From: CALCMJ01 sp964475415 | GTDB lineage: Bacteria > Bacteroidota > Bacteroidia > Chitinophagales > Saprospiraceae | DNA: 18,994 bases | Reading direction: 5' to 3' | Assembly: GCA_964475415.1 (NCBI GenBank) | Contig: CAYYWZ010000076.1 | Span: 1-18,994 of the forward strand | Shown here: positions 1 to 6,627 of the stretch, in pieces | Numbering within the stretch: position 1 is the stretch's first letter | Layout of the letters: the number at the start of each line of letters is the position of its first letter | Notes under the pieces: model-generated | The model's input: the letters and a program-made list of their open reading frames with translations, nothing else | Told to the model about the DNA's origin: nothing | The model's database searches: none | Translations under genes and position numbers: made by a program

Positions 1-1676
1 AAGTCACCGTTTTCATCCGTAGTTACCGTTTGCATATCACCGTTGCTATCTGTAACGATAACATCAACATCAGCAAGATCAGGTTCCCCTGCATCTTGCA
101 TACCATTATTATTTTCATCTAAGTATAAGTGTCCGAAAACCTCTGTAGGTGTGTAGTAACCATCATTGCCTGCATCCGTAGGCATATCAGGATCAGCCTC
201 TACAACTGTAGGATCATCACCTTCAGTTTGTGTAGAACCAGCAGGGTAATCTGGATCAGTTTCGTCAACATCTACTGTCGTAGTTCCAGCAGGAACTGGA
301 GCAGTAAAGTCACCGTTTTCATCCGTAGTTACCGTTTGCATATCACCGTTGCTATCTGTAACGATAACATCAACATCAGCAAGATCAGGTTCCCCTGCAT
401 CTTGCATACCATTATTGTTTTCATCTAAGTATAAGTGACCGAAAACTTCAGTAGGCGTGTAGTAACCATCTATACCTGCATCAGTAGGCATATCAGGATC
501 AGCCTCCACAACTGTAGGATCATCACCTTCAGTTTGTGTAGAACCAGTAGGGTAATCCGCATCAGTTTCATCAACATCTGCAGTAGTTGTACCTGCAGGA
601 ACTGGAGCAGACCAGTCACCGTTAGCATCAGAAGTTACCGTTTGCATATCACCGTTGCTATCCGTAATGATAACATCAACATCAGCAAGATCAGGTTCCC
701 CAGCATCTTGCATACCATTATTATTTTCATCTAAGTATAAGTGACCGAATACTTCAGTAGGTGTGTAGTATCCATCATTACCTGCATCAGTAGGCGTATT
801 AGGAATTGCTTCTACAACTGTAGGATCATCACCTTCAGTCTGTGTAGAACCAGTAGGGTAATCAGCATCAGTCTCATCAACATCAGCAGTAGTAGTACCC
901 GCAGGAACTGGAGCAGACCAGTCACCATTAGCGTCAGAAGTTACCGTTTGCATGTCACCATTTACATCCGTAATGATAACATCAACATCAGCAAGATCAG
1001 GTTCCCCAGCATCTTGCATACCATTATTATTTTCGTCTAAGTAAAGATGACCAAATACCTCAGAAGGTACATAGTATCCATCTATACCTGCGTCAACAGA
1101 TTCTCCAGAAATAGCAGTAACAGTTGTAGGATCATCTCCTTCAGTTTGTACTGCACCAGCAGGAAAATCAGCATCTGTCTCATCTACATCAGCCATAGTT
1201 GTTCCTGCAGGAACAGTAGCTGTCCAGTCACCGTTAGCATCCGTAGTTACTGTTTGTACATCGCCATTGCTATCTGTTACAATAACATCAATGTTAGCAA
1301 GATCAAGTTCTCCCGCGTCTTGTACACCATTGTTGTTAGCGTCAAAATATACATGACCGAAAACATCACCAGGCAAGTAATAACCATCTATACCTGCATC
1401 AACAGTTTCTCCAGCTATTGCAGTTACCATTGAAGGATCGTCACCTTCAGTTTGTGTAGAACCAGCAGGATAGTCAGCATCTGTCTCATCTACATCAGCA
1501 GTAGTAGCTCCCGCAGGAACAGTAGCAGACCAGTCACCGTTTGCATCAGAAGTTACAGTCTGCATGTCACCGTTACTATCTGTAACAATTACATCTACAT
1601 TAGGAAGATCCGGTTCCCCAGCATCCTGTACGCCATTGTTATTTTCATCTAGATATAGATGACCTATAACATCTCC
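1..1676 (-). repeat. 306-bp tandem coding repeats, 5 full plus 1 partial
   Basis: Repeat units of exactly 306 bp (102 codons) start on the minus strand at 1676, 1370, 1064, 758, 452 and 146; the last is cut by the window edge. The units nearest the N-terminus are the most divergent. The units at the left are nearly identical over long stretches: 1-120 and 307-426 differ at one base by my reading. Because the period is a multiple of three, the antisense strand also stays open in each unit and produces a ladder of about 99-codon false reading frames near 129-1652. The array is likely to continue to the left. Confidence 0.95.
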
Positions 1677-2174
1677 GTCAACTGGTTCAGTCCAAGTGAA
1701 AGAAGAGGCAAAGTTGTTCGTAGTGTTTCCGTCTACAGGTAGGTTGTCTATTCGAGCTTCGAATCCATTAAGTGATTCAGGCTCAGTAGAATCTCCTGTA
1801 ACGTCAAAATCGACAAATACATTAGCGGAAAATAAAGTCCCGATAGTGCCAGTCTGGACACCATTGTAGGTATTAGTAGCTGCATCATAAGTCCAGCTAA
1901 ACAGGTCCGCACCTGGTCCATAAATGGACGCAACCCCAGCTTCAGGGGTAATAAGGAACATTTCTATAGTAAGTGTTATCCCACTTGTAGCAGGATAAAA
2001 CCCGTTTACGTTATTTATCGTAAACACGAACGTACCATTACCTCCGCTATCTAGCGGATTAGGATCAATATCAGGAGCAGTAAGAGAAGCATCTTCTGTT
2101 CCTGTTTGAGCACTTAAGTACGTAACACTAGAGAAAGCCATTATTAGAAATAGTAAGGATTTCAAAAATTTCAT
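1..2174 (-). CDS. Secreted SdrD_B-like repeat protein, C-terminus outside window
   Basis: The frame is open from the ATG at 2174 to the left edge, giving 724 codons with no stop seen. Residues 1-22 form a signal peptide: Lys at 2 and 5, a hydrophobic core, and probable cleavage at SA/Q before residue 23. Residues 24-166 look like a beta-sandwich of the kind often found ahead of such repeats (DUF11/CARDB-like, by appearance only). From residue 167 come 102-residue repeats, five complete and one partial. Each opens with G-[DE]-V-[IF]-G-H-[LV]-Y and an Asp/Asn loop (DENNNGMQDAGE) typical of Ca2+-binding SdrD_B/Cna-B-like domains, and ends in DG-Y-Y. The protein is very acidic. It is probably exported and surface-exposed or released, acting as a stalk or adhesin. 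A type IX secretion C-terminal signal is plausible but would lie outside the window. The start is chosen because the signal peptide begins there. A 652-bp gap precedes it. Confidence 0.9.
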   Translation of the reverse strand, partial: MKFLKSLLFLIMAFSSVTYLSAQTGTEDASLTAPDIDPNPLDSGGNGTFVFTINNVNGFYPATSGITLTIEMFLITPEAGVASIYGPGADLFSWTYDAATNTYNGVQTGTIGTLFSANVFVDFDVTGDSTEPESLNGFEARIDNLPVDGNTTNNFASSFTWTEPVDGDVIGHLYLDENNNGVQDAGEPDLPNVDVIVTDSNGDMQTVTSDANGDWSATVPAGATTADVDETDADYPAGSTQTEGDDPSMVTAIAGETVDAGIDGYYLPGDVFGHVYFDANNNGVQDAGELDLANIDVIVTDSNGDVQTVTTDANGDWTATVPAGTTMADVDETDADFPAGAVQTEGDDPTTVTAISGESVDAGIDGYYVPSEVFGHLYLDENNNGMQDAGEPDLADVDVIITDVNGDMQTVTSDANGDWSAPVPAGTTTADVDETDADYPTGSTQTEGDDPTVVEAIPNTPTDAGNDGYYTPTEVFGHLYLDENNNGMQDAGEPDLADVDVIITDSNGDMQTVTSDANGDWSAPVPAGTTTADVDETDADYPTGSTQTEGDDPTVVEADPDMPTDAGIDGYYTPTEVFGHLYLDENNNGMQDAGEPDLADVDVIVTDSNGDMQTVTTDENGDFTAPVPAGTTTVDVDETDPDYPAGSTQTEGDDPTVVEADPDMPTDAGNDGYYTPTEVFGHLYLDENNNGMQDAGEPDLADVDVIVTDSNGDMQTVTTDENGD

Positions 2175-2280
2175 AAGTGTTATTAAATTAAAGGTGTAAA
2201 AAAATATGTATGTTAAAATTCTACATTACAATTGATAAAGGGCAGCTTATGGTGCCTTTACATTGAGTTATGACAGTGTA

Positions 2281-2288
2281 CAAACTTA
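2281..2288 (-). promoter_or_regulatory. Candidate -7 element for the repeat protein, proximal
   Basis: TAAGTTTG on the minus strand (2288-2281) matches TAnnTTTG exactly and would give a leader of about 100 nt before the ATG at 2174. I find no good TTG at the expected distance upstream, so this candidate rests on one element only. Confidence 0.25.
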
Positions 2289-2471
2289 TATATGTTGGAA
2301 TAGCATCTATCGAATGTAGACACATAAATCTCTGAAAGAAAAGTATAGCACTTTTCTATAATTAAGCGTGTTAAGGGCATTCTCAACTTTATAAGAGTTT
2401 TATAAAATATAATATTCATAAAACTCATTGGGTGAACAATAATTTAATCGGGGTTATTAGATTATTGACCC

Positions 2472-2499
2472 CAAAGATAGGTAATCTTTATTATTTCAG
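2472..2499 (-). promoter_or_regulatory. Candidate promoter for the repeat protein, distal
   Basis: On the minus strand, TATCTTTG (2479-2472) matches the Bacteroidota -7 consensus TAnnTTTG exactly. CTG (2499-2497) lies 17 nt upstream, one base off the usual TTG -33 element. Initiation near 2465 would give a leader of about 290 nt. The match is short and could be chance in AT-rich DNA. Confidence 0.3.
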
Positions 2500-2826
2500 C
2501 GTAAAATATGCTTAAAGACTAACTAGAAAATTGCAATAAGTAGTATTGTATGCACTTAGGGATTAATATGCTGAAATACAGACAGATATATAAACTTTTC
2601 TTACGTAAATCTTGCTAGAAGAGAGTTCAGTAAACGTCTGTTTAGTGCTTAGCTGAAACTTTAAACATTTACAAACTTTCTGATCAGCTTAAAATAAGGA
2701 CATAAAAGCGAAGTTTTTCCCTTATAAAAAGGTAAATATATACATACCAAGTATACATCTATAAAGTATATATGTAGTGTTTTTGAGCTAGCAGAAGAAT
2801 CTAAGAATTAGAAATTTGTATTTTTA

Positions 2827-3258
2827 CTAAGGATTAGTTCTTTTGTACTTTTTCCATAGCGATTTGAACGCTTTGGCCATAGACTTTGCAGTTCCACTAT
2901 TGAACTTAATAACATCATTACCATCCTCTAATGCAGGTGCAGCTACGGCAATACAGTCAGTAGAAGCATTATAAATTGCACTCTCAGTAATAAAAGGATT
3001 AAACTCCGATTCAGGTAATATTAAGAAATTATTTTTCAATTCTTCTTCTGTAACCTTATAGAGCTTTTTGTACACCTCCATATTCTTCCTTATGGTAGAA
3101 TTAGCGGGAACAATATATTTATATTTGGTCTTCTGACCCAAATTGACACTAATTAATTCTGAGAAGTTTTTGTTCTCTGTATCGTAATGAAGTCCTGGAG
3201 AAATTACCCATACTTCTTTAGCTTTATCCTCAAGCTTAATCAGTTGTTTAAGTGTCAT
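2827..3258 (-). CDS. Conserved-looking small protein, unrecognised
   Basis: This 143-aa soluble protein has no signal peptide or membrane segment. I do not recognise the family. The pattern suggests a small alpha/beta fold: probable strands at VWVISPGL (about residues 16-23), KYKYIVP (about 46-52), NFLILPES and CIAVAAPA, then a basic C-terminal helix ending KSLWKKYKRTNP. The VWVISP and YIVP strands separated by a helix are reminiscent of Rossmann-like or phospholipase-D-like cores, but no catalytic HxK or other signature is visible, so no function is claimed. It lies 95 nt downstream of the 281-aa channel-like gene, but a good promoter-like sequence sits in that gap, so it is probably transcribed on its own. 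Start at 3258 fits the promoter spacing. Confidence 0.75.
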   Translation of the reverse strand: MTLKQLIKLEDKAKEVWVISPGLHYDTENKNFSELISVNLGQKTKYKYIVPANSTIRKNMEVYKKLYKVTEEELKNNFLILPESEFNPFITESAIYNASTDCIAVAAPALEDGNDVIKFNSGTAKSMAKAFKSLWKKYKRTNP

Positions 3259-3283
3259 TTTTTTCAGTTTGTTAAATTTTATA

Positions 3284-3313
3284 CAAAGGTAATATTATTA
3301 GATCAGAAAGCAT
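3284..3313 (-). promoter_or_regulatory. Promoter-like sequence for the 143-aa gene
   Basis: TACCTTTG on the minus strand (3291-3284) matches the Bacteroidota -7 consensus TAnnTTTG exactly. At a spacing of 19 nt upstream lies ATG (3313-3311) where TTG is expected, one mismatch. Initiation around 3277 would leave a leader of about 20 nt before the ATG at 3258, which is a usual arrangement. Confidence 0.45.
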
Positions 3314-3353
3314 AACTAATAGTATTGATAAATCAATTTCACAATTAGTATTA

Positions 3354-4199
3354 TTAAACTTTTTCCTTAGGTACAATAATTTTTACATGACTATTTGTAA
3401 AATGAGAAGATGGGATTATAAGAACGTTTCCATCTTCTAGTCTGATACTAAAGTTAGAACTAGAAATATGCTCAATAGTACCTTTGTGTTCTTGTATTTC
3501 TATGATCATACCTTCTTGATAAGTGTTTTTCCCATTAAAGCTGGCCAGAATATTTCTTAAGATGTCTCTCGAAGCAAAACCATAGGATATGGCTGCTGAA
3601 ACAAAGAGTGTACCGATGACAATAAATAGATTAGAAGAAATGAGACTAGTATCGATGCCAGCCTGACTTAGAGCTGTAAGTGTAATAAGAATAATAAGAA
3701 AGTAATATACTATTACAGCTAATACTTTTCCGTTACTTAAACCAATAGATGATGTTGCACCTAAAATCAGATCTCTAATAAAACCTGCGATGTAACTTCC
3801 GATTAAAAAAATAGTAATCGCAACTACAATCTTAGGTAGGAAAGAAATAAACTTAGATAGTTCATTGCTTATAGTCGTCCATCCTAGTGCGTCACTAGCT
3901 GTCATAAAAACGAGTAGTAGAATAATCCAGTAGACAAATTTACCTACAAACTTAGTAGGGGTTAATTTCAGATTTGTTTTTTCTATAATTTCTGAAGCCT
4001 TAAATTTTTCAGCCTTATTGTCAAAACTAATGGATTTGAGAAACTTGGTAATGATAAAATATACCAGCTTAGCAAATAGCCATCCAAAGAGAATGATAAG
4101 TATAATGCCGAATAGTGTGGGTATAAAGTCAAGAATATTCTGGCCAATAGACATTAGAGATTGACTAAATAATTCTGACCAGTTTTCTAGGCTTTCCAT
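3354..4199 (-). CDS. MscS-like membrane channel, short form with beta domain
   Basis: This 281-aa inner-membrane protein has about five hydrophobic segments (near residues 24-50, 83-102, 118-145, 160-180 and 185-210). The segment around LPKIVVAITIFLIGSYIAGFI, preceded by ALGWTTIS, matches the conserved TM-helix repeat (PF05552 type) found in atypical MscS relatives. Residues 226-271 resemble the MscS beta domain, with EGMIIEIQEHKGTIEHI and then DGNVLIIPSSHF. The protein ends shortly after this, so the usual MscS C-terminal alpha/beta vestibule is absent. Probable role: a small-conductance mechanosensitive or osmotic-adjustment channel. It sits downstream of the 393-aa paralogue; a terminator-like hairpin lies between them and I see no separate promoter, so expression may depend on read-through. 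Family assignment is good; gating function is inference. Confidence 0.85.
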   Translation of the reverse strand: MESLENWSELFSQSLMSIGQNILDFIPTLFGIILIILFGWLFAKLVYFIITKFLKSISFDNKAEKFKASEIIEKTNLKLTPTKFVGKFVYWIILLLVFMTASDALGWTTISNELSKFISFLPKIVVAITIFLIGSYIAGFIRDLILGATSSIGLSNGKVLAVIVYYFLIILITLTALSQAGIDTSLISSNLFIVIGTLFVSAAISYGFASRDILRNILASFNGKNTYQEGMIIEIQEHKGTIEHISSSNFSIRLEDGNVLIIPSSHFTNSHVKIIVPKEKV

Positions 4200-4225
4200 G
4201 ATGTTTTGACCTTTTGGACTTAGGT

Positions 4226-4263
4226 GAAATAAAAAGAGATGGCACTAATATAGTACCATCTCT
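4226..4263 (-). terminator. Terminator or attenuator between the two channel genes
   Basis: On the minus strand AGAGATGG pairs with CCATCTCT (arms 4263-4256 and 4242-4235). Inside, TACTA/TAGT pairing extends the stem beyond one mismatch, around a 3-nt loop. A TTTTTATTT tract follows immediately. The hairpin starts about 20 nt after the stop of the 393-aa gene and ends about 30 nt before the next start codon. It is a good intrinsic terminator, and may act as a partial one. Confidence 0.75.
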
Positions 4264-4283
4264 AAGTAATCTGTAATTATAGA

Positions 4284-5465
4284 TTAATTTTCTTTTCTCA
4301 CTTTTTTGAAGAAGTGTTCCATTTGTTTTCCTGCTGCTTCCCTTCCTCCTAATCCAAAGGATAGAGCAAATGCAACTGCTATAGCACCAAGTGTAAGTCC
4401 AAAAGCTAGTGTTACAACATTCTCAGCTATACCCATGGTATGAAGACCAAATGCTAAGAACAGCCCAATAATAGCGAATCTTACGATTGGTATCAACCAT
4501 GCATTTTCACTGGAGTCGATTGTCTTCACAACCATGTTACTGATAAGTACTCCAGCTCCTAGGATAATAATTCCAAAGAATACATTTCCAGCCATCGCAA
4601 ATAAAGTATTCATGATGTCACTAATTGCTGTAAGTTCTAGTTTCTCCATTGCAGCTATTGTTGCCATGAACATTATGAAGAATAGTCCTATAGAACCTAA
4701 GGTATCACTAAAAGATTTTCCTTGAGTAAATTTATTTATACCTAATTCACCCGCATAAGTATCTAGTCCTAAACTTTTCAGGATTCCTGTAAGGATATTG
4801 ATTAGATATTTCCCTATTATGTAGAATACACCTAATAAAATTCCTGCTGTTAAAATCTTAGGAATTGCATTCATAAATGATTGCAACATTTCCTTAGCAG
4901 GCTCAGATATTGCCGTAAGTTTTAGTGCATCTAGAGCTAGTATTAATATAGGAATGAATATAAATATAAAAACGAGTTGTTTGATTAGTTTAGCTATGCT
5001 TAAAGATCCCATATCTATACCGTTTTTCTGTATAAATCTTTCCGCTTTGTCAGAAATAAATCCAGTAGCTTCAGAAACGATAGTTGCTATAAGATATCCT
5101 ACATAACCTATAATACCTGCTGCTAATAAATTAGGGAAGAAACCTACAAACTTATCTACCATGCCTTGTAATGGTTCTAAGACACTATCTACCCCTAAAA
5201 GATTAAGTACGATAAGTAGCGCATATATGACTACTAGATAGTAAACTAGTTTAGCTACAAAATCATCTATTCTCATAGATGAACCTACTTTCGAGCCTAT
5301 TTTTTCGTCAATATTAGTTCTACCTAATAATTTCTTTGTAATCCTTCTCAATATTCCCGCAACGAAAAAACCTAATATAAGAACTACAAGAGCTCCAATT
5401 ACAGTAGGTAGTACATTTCCCATTTGCGAGGATAGACTGTTTACAAGATTGTTGATATATTCCAT
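4284..5465 (-). CDS. Conserved TM-helix repeat membrane protein, MscS-related, lacking beta domain
   Basis: This 393-aa polytopic inner-membrane protein contains four related units of roughly 90 residues. Each carries a Gly/Ala-rich helix: near 19-38 (LPTVIGALVVLILGFFVAGI), 109-130 (FPNLLAAGIIGYVGYLIATI), 200-222 (IPKILTAGILLGVFYIIGKY) and 293-312. Linkers such as LKLTAIS and LELTAIS recur, and ALGWTTIS matches them in the 281-aa neighbour, so the two are paralogous. The last helix (about 352-374, with AFALSFGLGGREAAGKQM) resembles the pore-lining third helix of MscS, but the protein ends within 20 residues of it, with a basic tail and no beta domain. It is likely annotated elsewhere as a mechanosensitive ion channel family protein. 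Whether it conducts ions is unknown. A strong hairpin follows the stop. Confidence 0.85.
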   Translation of the reverse strand: MEYINNLVNSLSSQMGNVLPTVIGALVVLILGFFVAGILRRITKKLLGRTNIDEKIGSKVGSSMRIDDFVAKLVYYLVVIYALLIVLNLLGVDSVLEPLQGMVDKFVGFFPNLLAAGIIGYVGYLIATIVSEATGFISDKAERFIQKNGIDMGSLSIAKLIKQLVFIFIFIPILILALDALKLTAISEPAKEMLQSFMNAIPKILTAGILLGVFYIIGKYLINILTGILKSLGLDTYAGELGINKFTQGKSFSDTLGSIGLFFIMFMATIAAMEKLELTAISDIMNTLFAMAGNVFFGIIILGAGVLISNMVVKTIDSSENAWLIPIVRFAIIGLFLAFGLHTMGIAENVVTLAFGLTLGAIAVAFALSFGLGGREAAGKQMEHFFKKVRKEN

Positions 5466-5591
5466 GTTTTAACTTAAATTTTTGTTAAATAATATTTGCA
5501 TTGTAAATAAGAGACCATGAATTCCCTGAAAAGTCACACAATGGCGAATCTAATTTACAGCTTTTCTCCAATTTTTGTTTTTGCTAGAGCC

Positions 5592-5633
5592 AAAAAAAAA
5601 GGCAAGAGGGATCTAGGATGATCCCACCTTGCC
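5592..5633 (-). terminator. Strong intrinsic terminator of the sigma-factor operon
   Basis: On the minus strand GGCAAG pairs with CTTGCC and, nested inside with a small asymmetric bulge, GGGATC pairs with GATCCC around a 6-nt loop (5633-5601). A run of nine T follows (5600-5592). It lies about 160 nt beyond the stop of the 73-aa gene and points the same way, so the operon has a long 3' region or a further small gene. Confidence 0.92.
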
Positions 5634-5654
5634 AACATACAAATAATAACATCT

Positions 5655-5777
5655 TTAAACCAGCTCAAAATGGTGAATGAACCTAGATTTTCTAAGTAAG
5701 GGGAATTGTAAAAGATAACACCACACAAAAACAACGTTGTAGCAGTATGTTTTTGTTTTATCTATCATATAGACCAT
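5655..5777 (-). CDS. Possible 40-aa hydrophobic peptide in sigma operon
   Basis: An ATG 15 nt beyond the stop of the 73-aa gene opens a 40-codon frame that ends (TAA) 21 nt before the operon terminator hairpin. The translation starts MVYMIDKTKTYCY, followed by a hydrophobic stretch (NVVFVWCYLLQFPLL, about residues 14-28), then a basic tail (RKSRFIHH). This is the layout of a one-pass membrane peptide. Its position inside the transcript is the main argument for it. Against it: the length is within chance expectation, there is no visible ribosome binding site, and the start overlaps a small hairpin. Treat as tentative. Confidence 0.2.
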   Translation of the reverse strand: MVYMIDKTKTYCYNVVFVWCYLLQFPLLRKSRFIHHFELV

Positions 5778-5792
5778 TAGAAAATTAAATGG

Positions 5793-6014
5793 TCACATTT
5801 TTTGAATATTGTTTTTAGTTTTAAACATCCCATCGAGCATGGTTGCATTAGAAACTACAAACTTATTACTGAACAAGTCAATAATTTCTAATAAGCTATC
5901 TATTCTAGATATAGTGCTCATGACTTCTTTTTTTAATTCGTGGTCACTTTCTGACTGCTGGATCAATTCATTGATCTTCTTCTGATATTGATTTTGGATA
6001 TTTTTTTCCTTCAT
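5793..6014 (-). CDS. 73-aa soluble partner of ECF sigma factor, unrecognised
   Basis: The ATG lies 3 nt after the sigma-factor stop codon, so the two are almost certainly co-transcribed and translationally linked. The protein is charged and predicted to be mostly helical, with no membrane segment. Residues 1-45 are rich in Lys, Glu and Gln with a possible amphipathic or coiled-coil pattern (ISRIDSLLEIIDLFSNKF, about 35-52). The end is MLDGMFKTKNNIQKM. In Bacteroidota, ECF sigma genes are commonly followed by a FecR-type transmembrane anti-sigma factor; this protein is far too short and lacks a membrane helix. A role in modulating the sigma factor is inferred from position alone. Confidence 0.7.
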   Translation of the reverse strand: MKEKNIQNQYQKKINELIQQSESDHELKKEVMSTISRIDSLLEIIDLFSNKFVVSNATMLDGMFKTKNNIQKM

Positions 6015-6017
6015 CGA

Positions 6018-6611
6018 TCAATTATTTTTGTTGTCATAGTGAATTAAATATAAGCTATATATTTTTTCTCTTGTTCTTTTAAGTCTCATTTTCACAGCGC
6101 TGGTAGACAAATTTAATATAGAAGTGATTTCAGCTATAGTTAAACCGTCTGCATACTTCATTATAAATAATAGCCTATCTACTTCTTTGAGTTTACTTAG
6201 TAGATGATACAGTTGTTTGACCTTTATTTCGTCTATAATCTTATCTTGATCCGTAGACTGTACTGTGAGCATTTTTTCTTCCTGGAACTCTTCCATGTCT
6301 GATACAACTATGTTCTTATTTTTTTTGATATAGTTAAGACAAGTGTTTACTGATATGGAATGTATCCATAGAGAAAACCGAGAATTAGCTTTGAATTTTG
6401 ACAGGTTTAGAAATATTTTTATAAAGATATCATGGGTTAAATCTCTAGCCGCTTGTTTGTCTCGCAGCATAGAATAAGCTTTGAAGAATATTCTTTTTTC
6501 GTATCTATCATAGATGATAGCAAGAACTTTCTTTCTATGCTTACCGGTAGCATAGTTGATGAGTTCTTCATCGACTATATTTTCGAGTATGAGGTCTTTC
6601 TCTTTTATCAT
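6018..6611 (-). CDS. ECF RNA polymerase sigma-70 factor
   Basis: This 197-aa protein has the two domains of extracytoplasmic-function sigma factors. Region 2 (about 31-97) includes RDLTHDIFIKIF and FSLWIHSISVNTCLNYI, the core-binding and -10-recognition helices. Region 4 (about 130-185) includes LYHLLSKLKEVDRLLFIMKYADGL, followed by a helix-turn-helix (TIAEITSILNLSTSAVKMRL) that reads the -35 element. The linker is short and there is no region 1.1 or 3. It redirects RNA polymerase to a regulon that cannot be named from this window. It is the first gene of an operon with a 73-aa partner and possibly a 40-aa peptide. A promoter-like sequence and GGGTT/AACCC elements lie just upstream and could support autoregulation. 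Confidence 0.95.
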   Translation of the reverse strand: MIKEKDLILENIVDEELINYATGKHRKKVLAIIYDRYEKRIFFKAYSMLRDKQAARDLTHDIFIKIFLNLSKFKANSRFSLWIHSISVNTCLNYIKKNKNIVVSDMEEFQEEKMLTVQSTDQDKIIDEIKVKQLYHLLSKLKEVDRLLFIMKYADGLTIAEITSILNLSTSAVKMRLKRTREKIYSLYLIHYDNKNN

Positions 6612-6627
6612 TATATATCTGAAAGCA

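Larger units (their letters stand above)
2175..2826. other. 652-bp intergenic region upstream of repeat protein
   Basis: This AT-rich gap holds no gene I would support. Two exact minus-strand matches to TAnnTTTG occur, at 2472-2479 and 2281-2288, and are listed as candidate promoters. A 56-codon minus-strand frame (2428-2258) lies between the first candidate and the repeat protein, but nothing in its translation looks conserved. No clear terminator follows the 143-aa gene that ends at 2827; short AT-rich inverted repeats near 2736-2776 are imperfect. Confidence 0.6.
5466..5792. other. 327-bp gap holding sigma-operon 3' end
   Basis: The left part (5466-5591) upstream of the 393-aa gene shows no convincing promoter. 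The right part is the 3' end of the sigma-factor operon. It contains a small inverted repeat just after the 73-aa gene (GACCATT/AATGGTC, 5772-5794), a 40-codon frame (5777-5655), an AT-rich inverted repeat (ACAAAAACA/TGTTTTTGT, 5725-5756), and the strong terminator at 5592-5633. Confidence 0.7.

Noticed and set aside
129..1652. Ladder of plus-strand open frames of about 99 codons, similar to one another
   Set aside because: They are antisense shadows of the 306-bp coding repeats on the minus strand. Their resemblance follows from the repeats, and their translations are Ser/Arg/Ile-rich without domain character.
1..1676. Regular repeats considered as CRISPR or another non-coding array
   Set aside because: The period is 306 bp, the units are in frame and coding, and there are no short repeats with unique spacers.
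1748..1933. 61-codon minus-strand frame
   Set aside because: It lies in another frame inside the repeat-protein gene, whose own frame is open throughout.
2258..2428. 56-codon minus-strand frame (starts MSFMNIIFYK) upstream of the repeat protein
   Set aside because: No recognisable pattern, no ribosome binding site and a length expected by chance; kept only as a note because it lies between a promoter candidate and the gene.
3324..3337. ATTGATAAATCAAT hairpin after the 281-aa gene
   Set aside because: Very short AT stem with no T-run downstream on the minus strand; not a convincing terminator.
5725..5756. ACAAAAACA/TGTTTTTGT inverted repeat
   Set aside because: A weak AT stem with a 14-nt loop; the neighbouring terminator at 5592-5633 is far stronger, so it is not called as a separate element.
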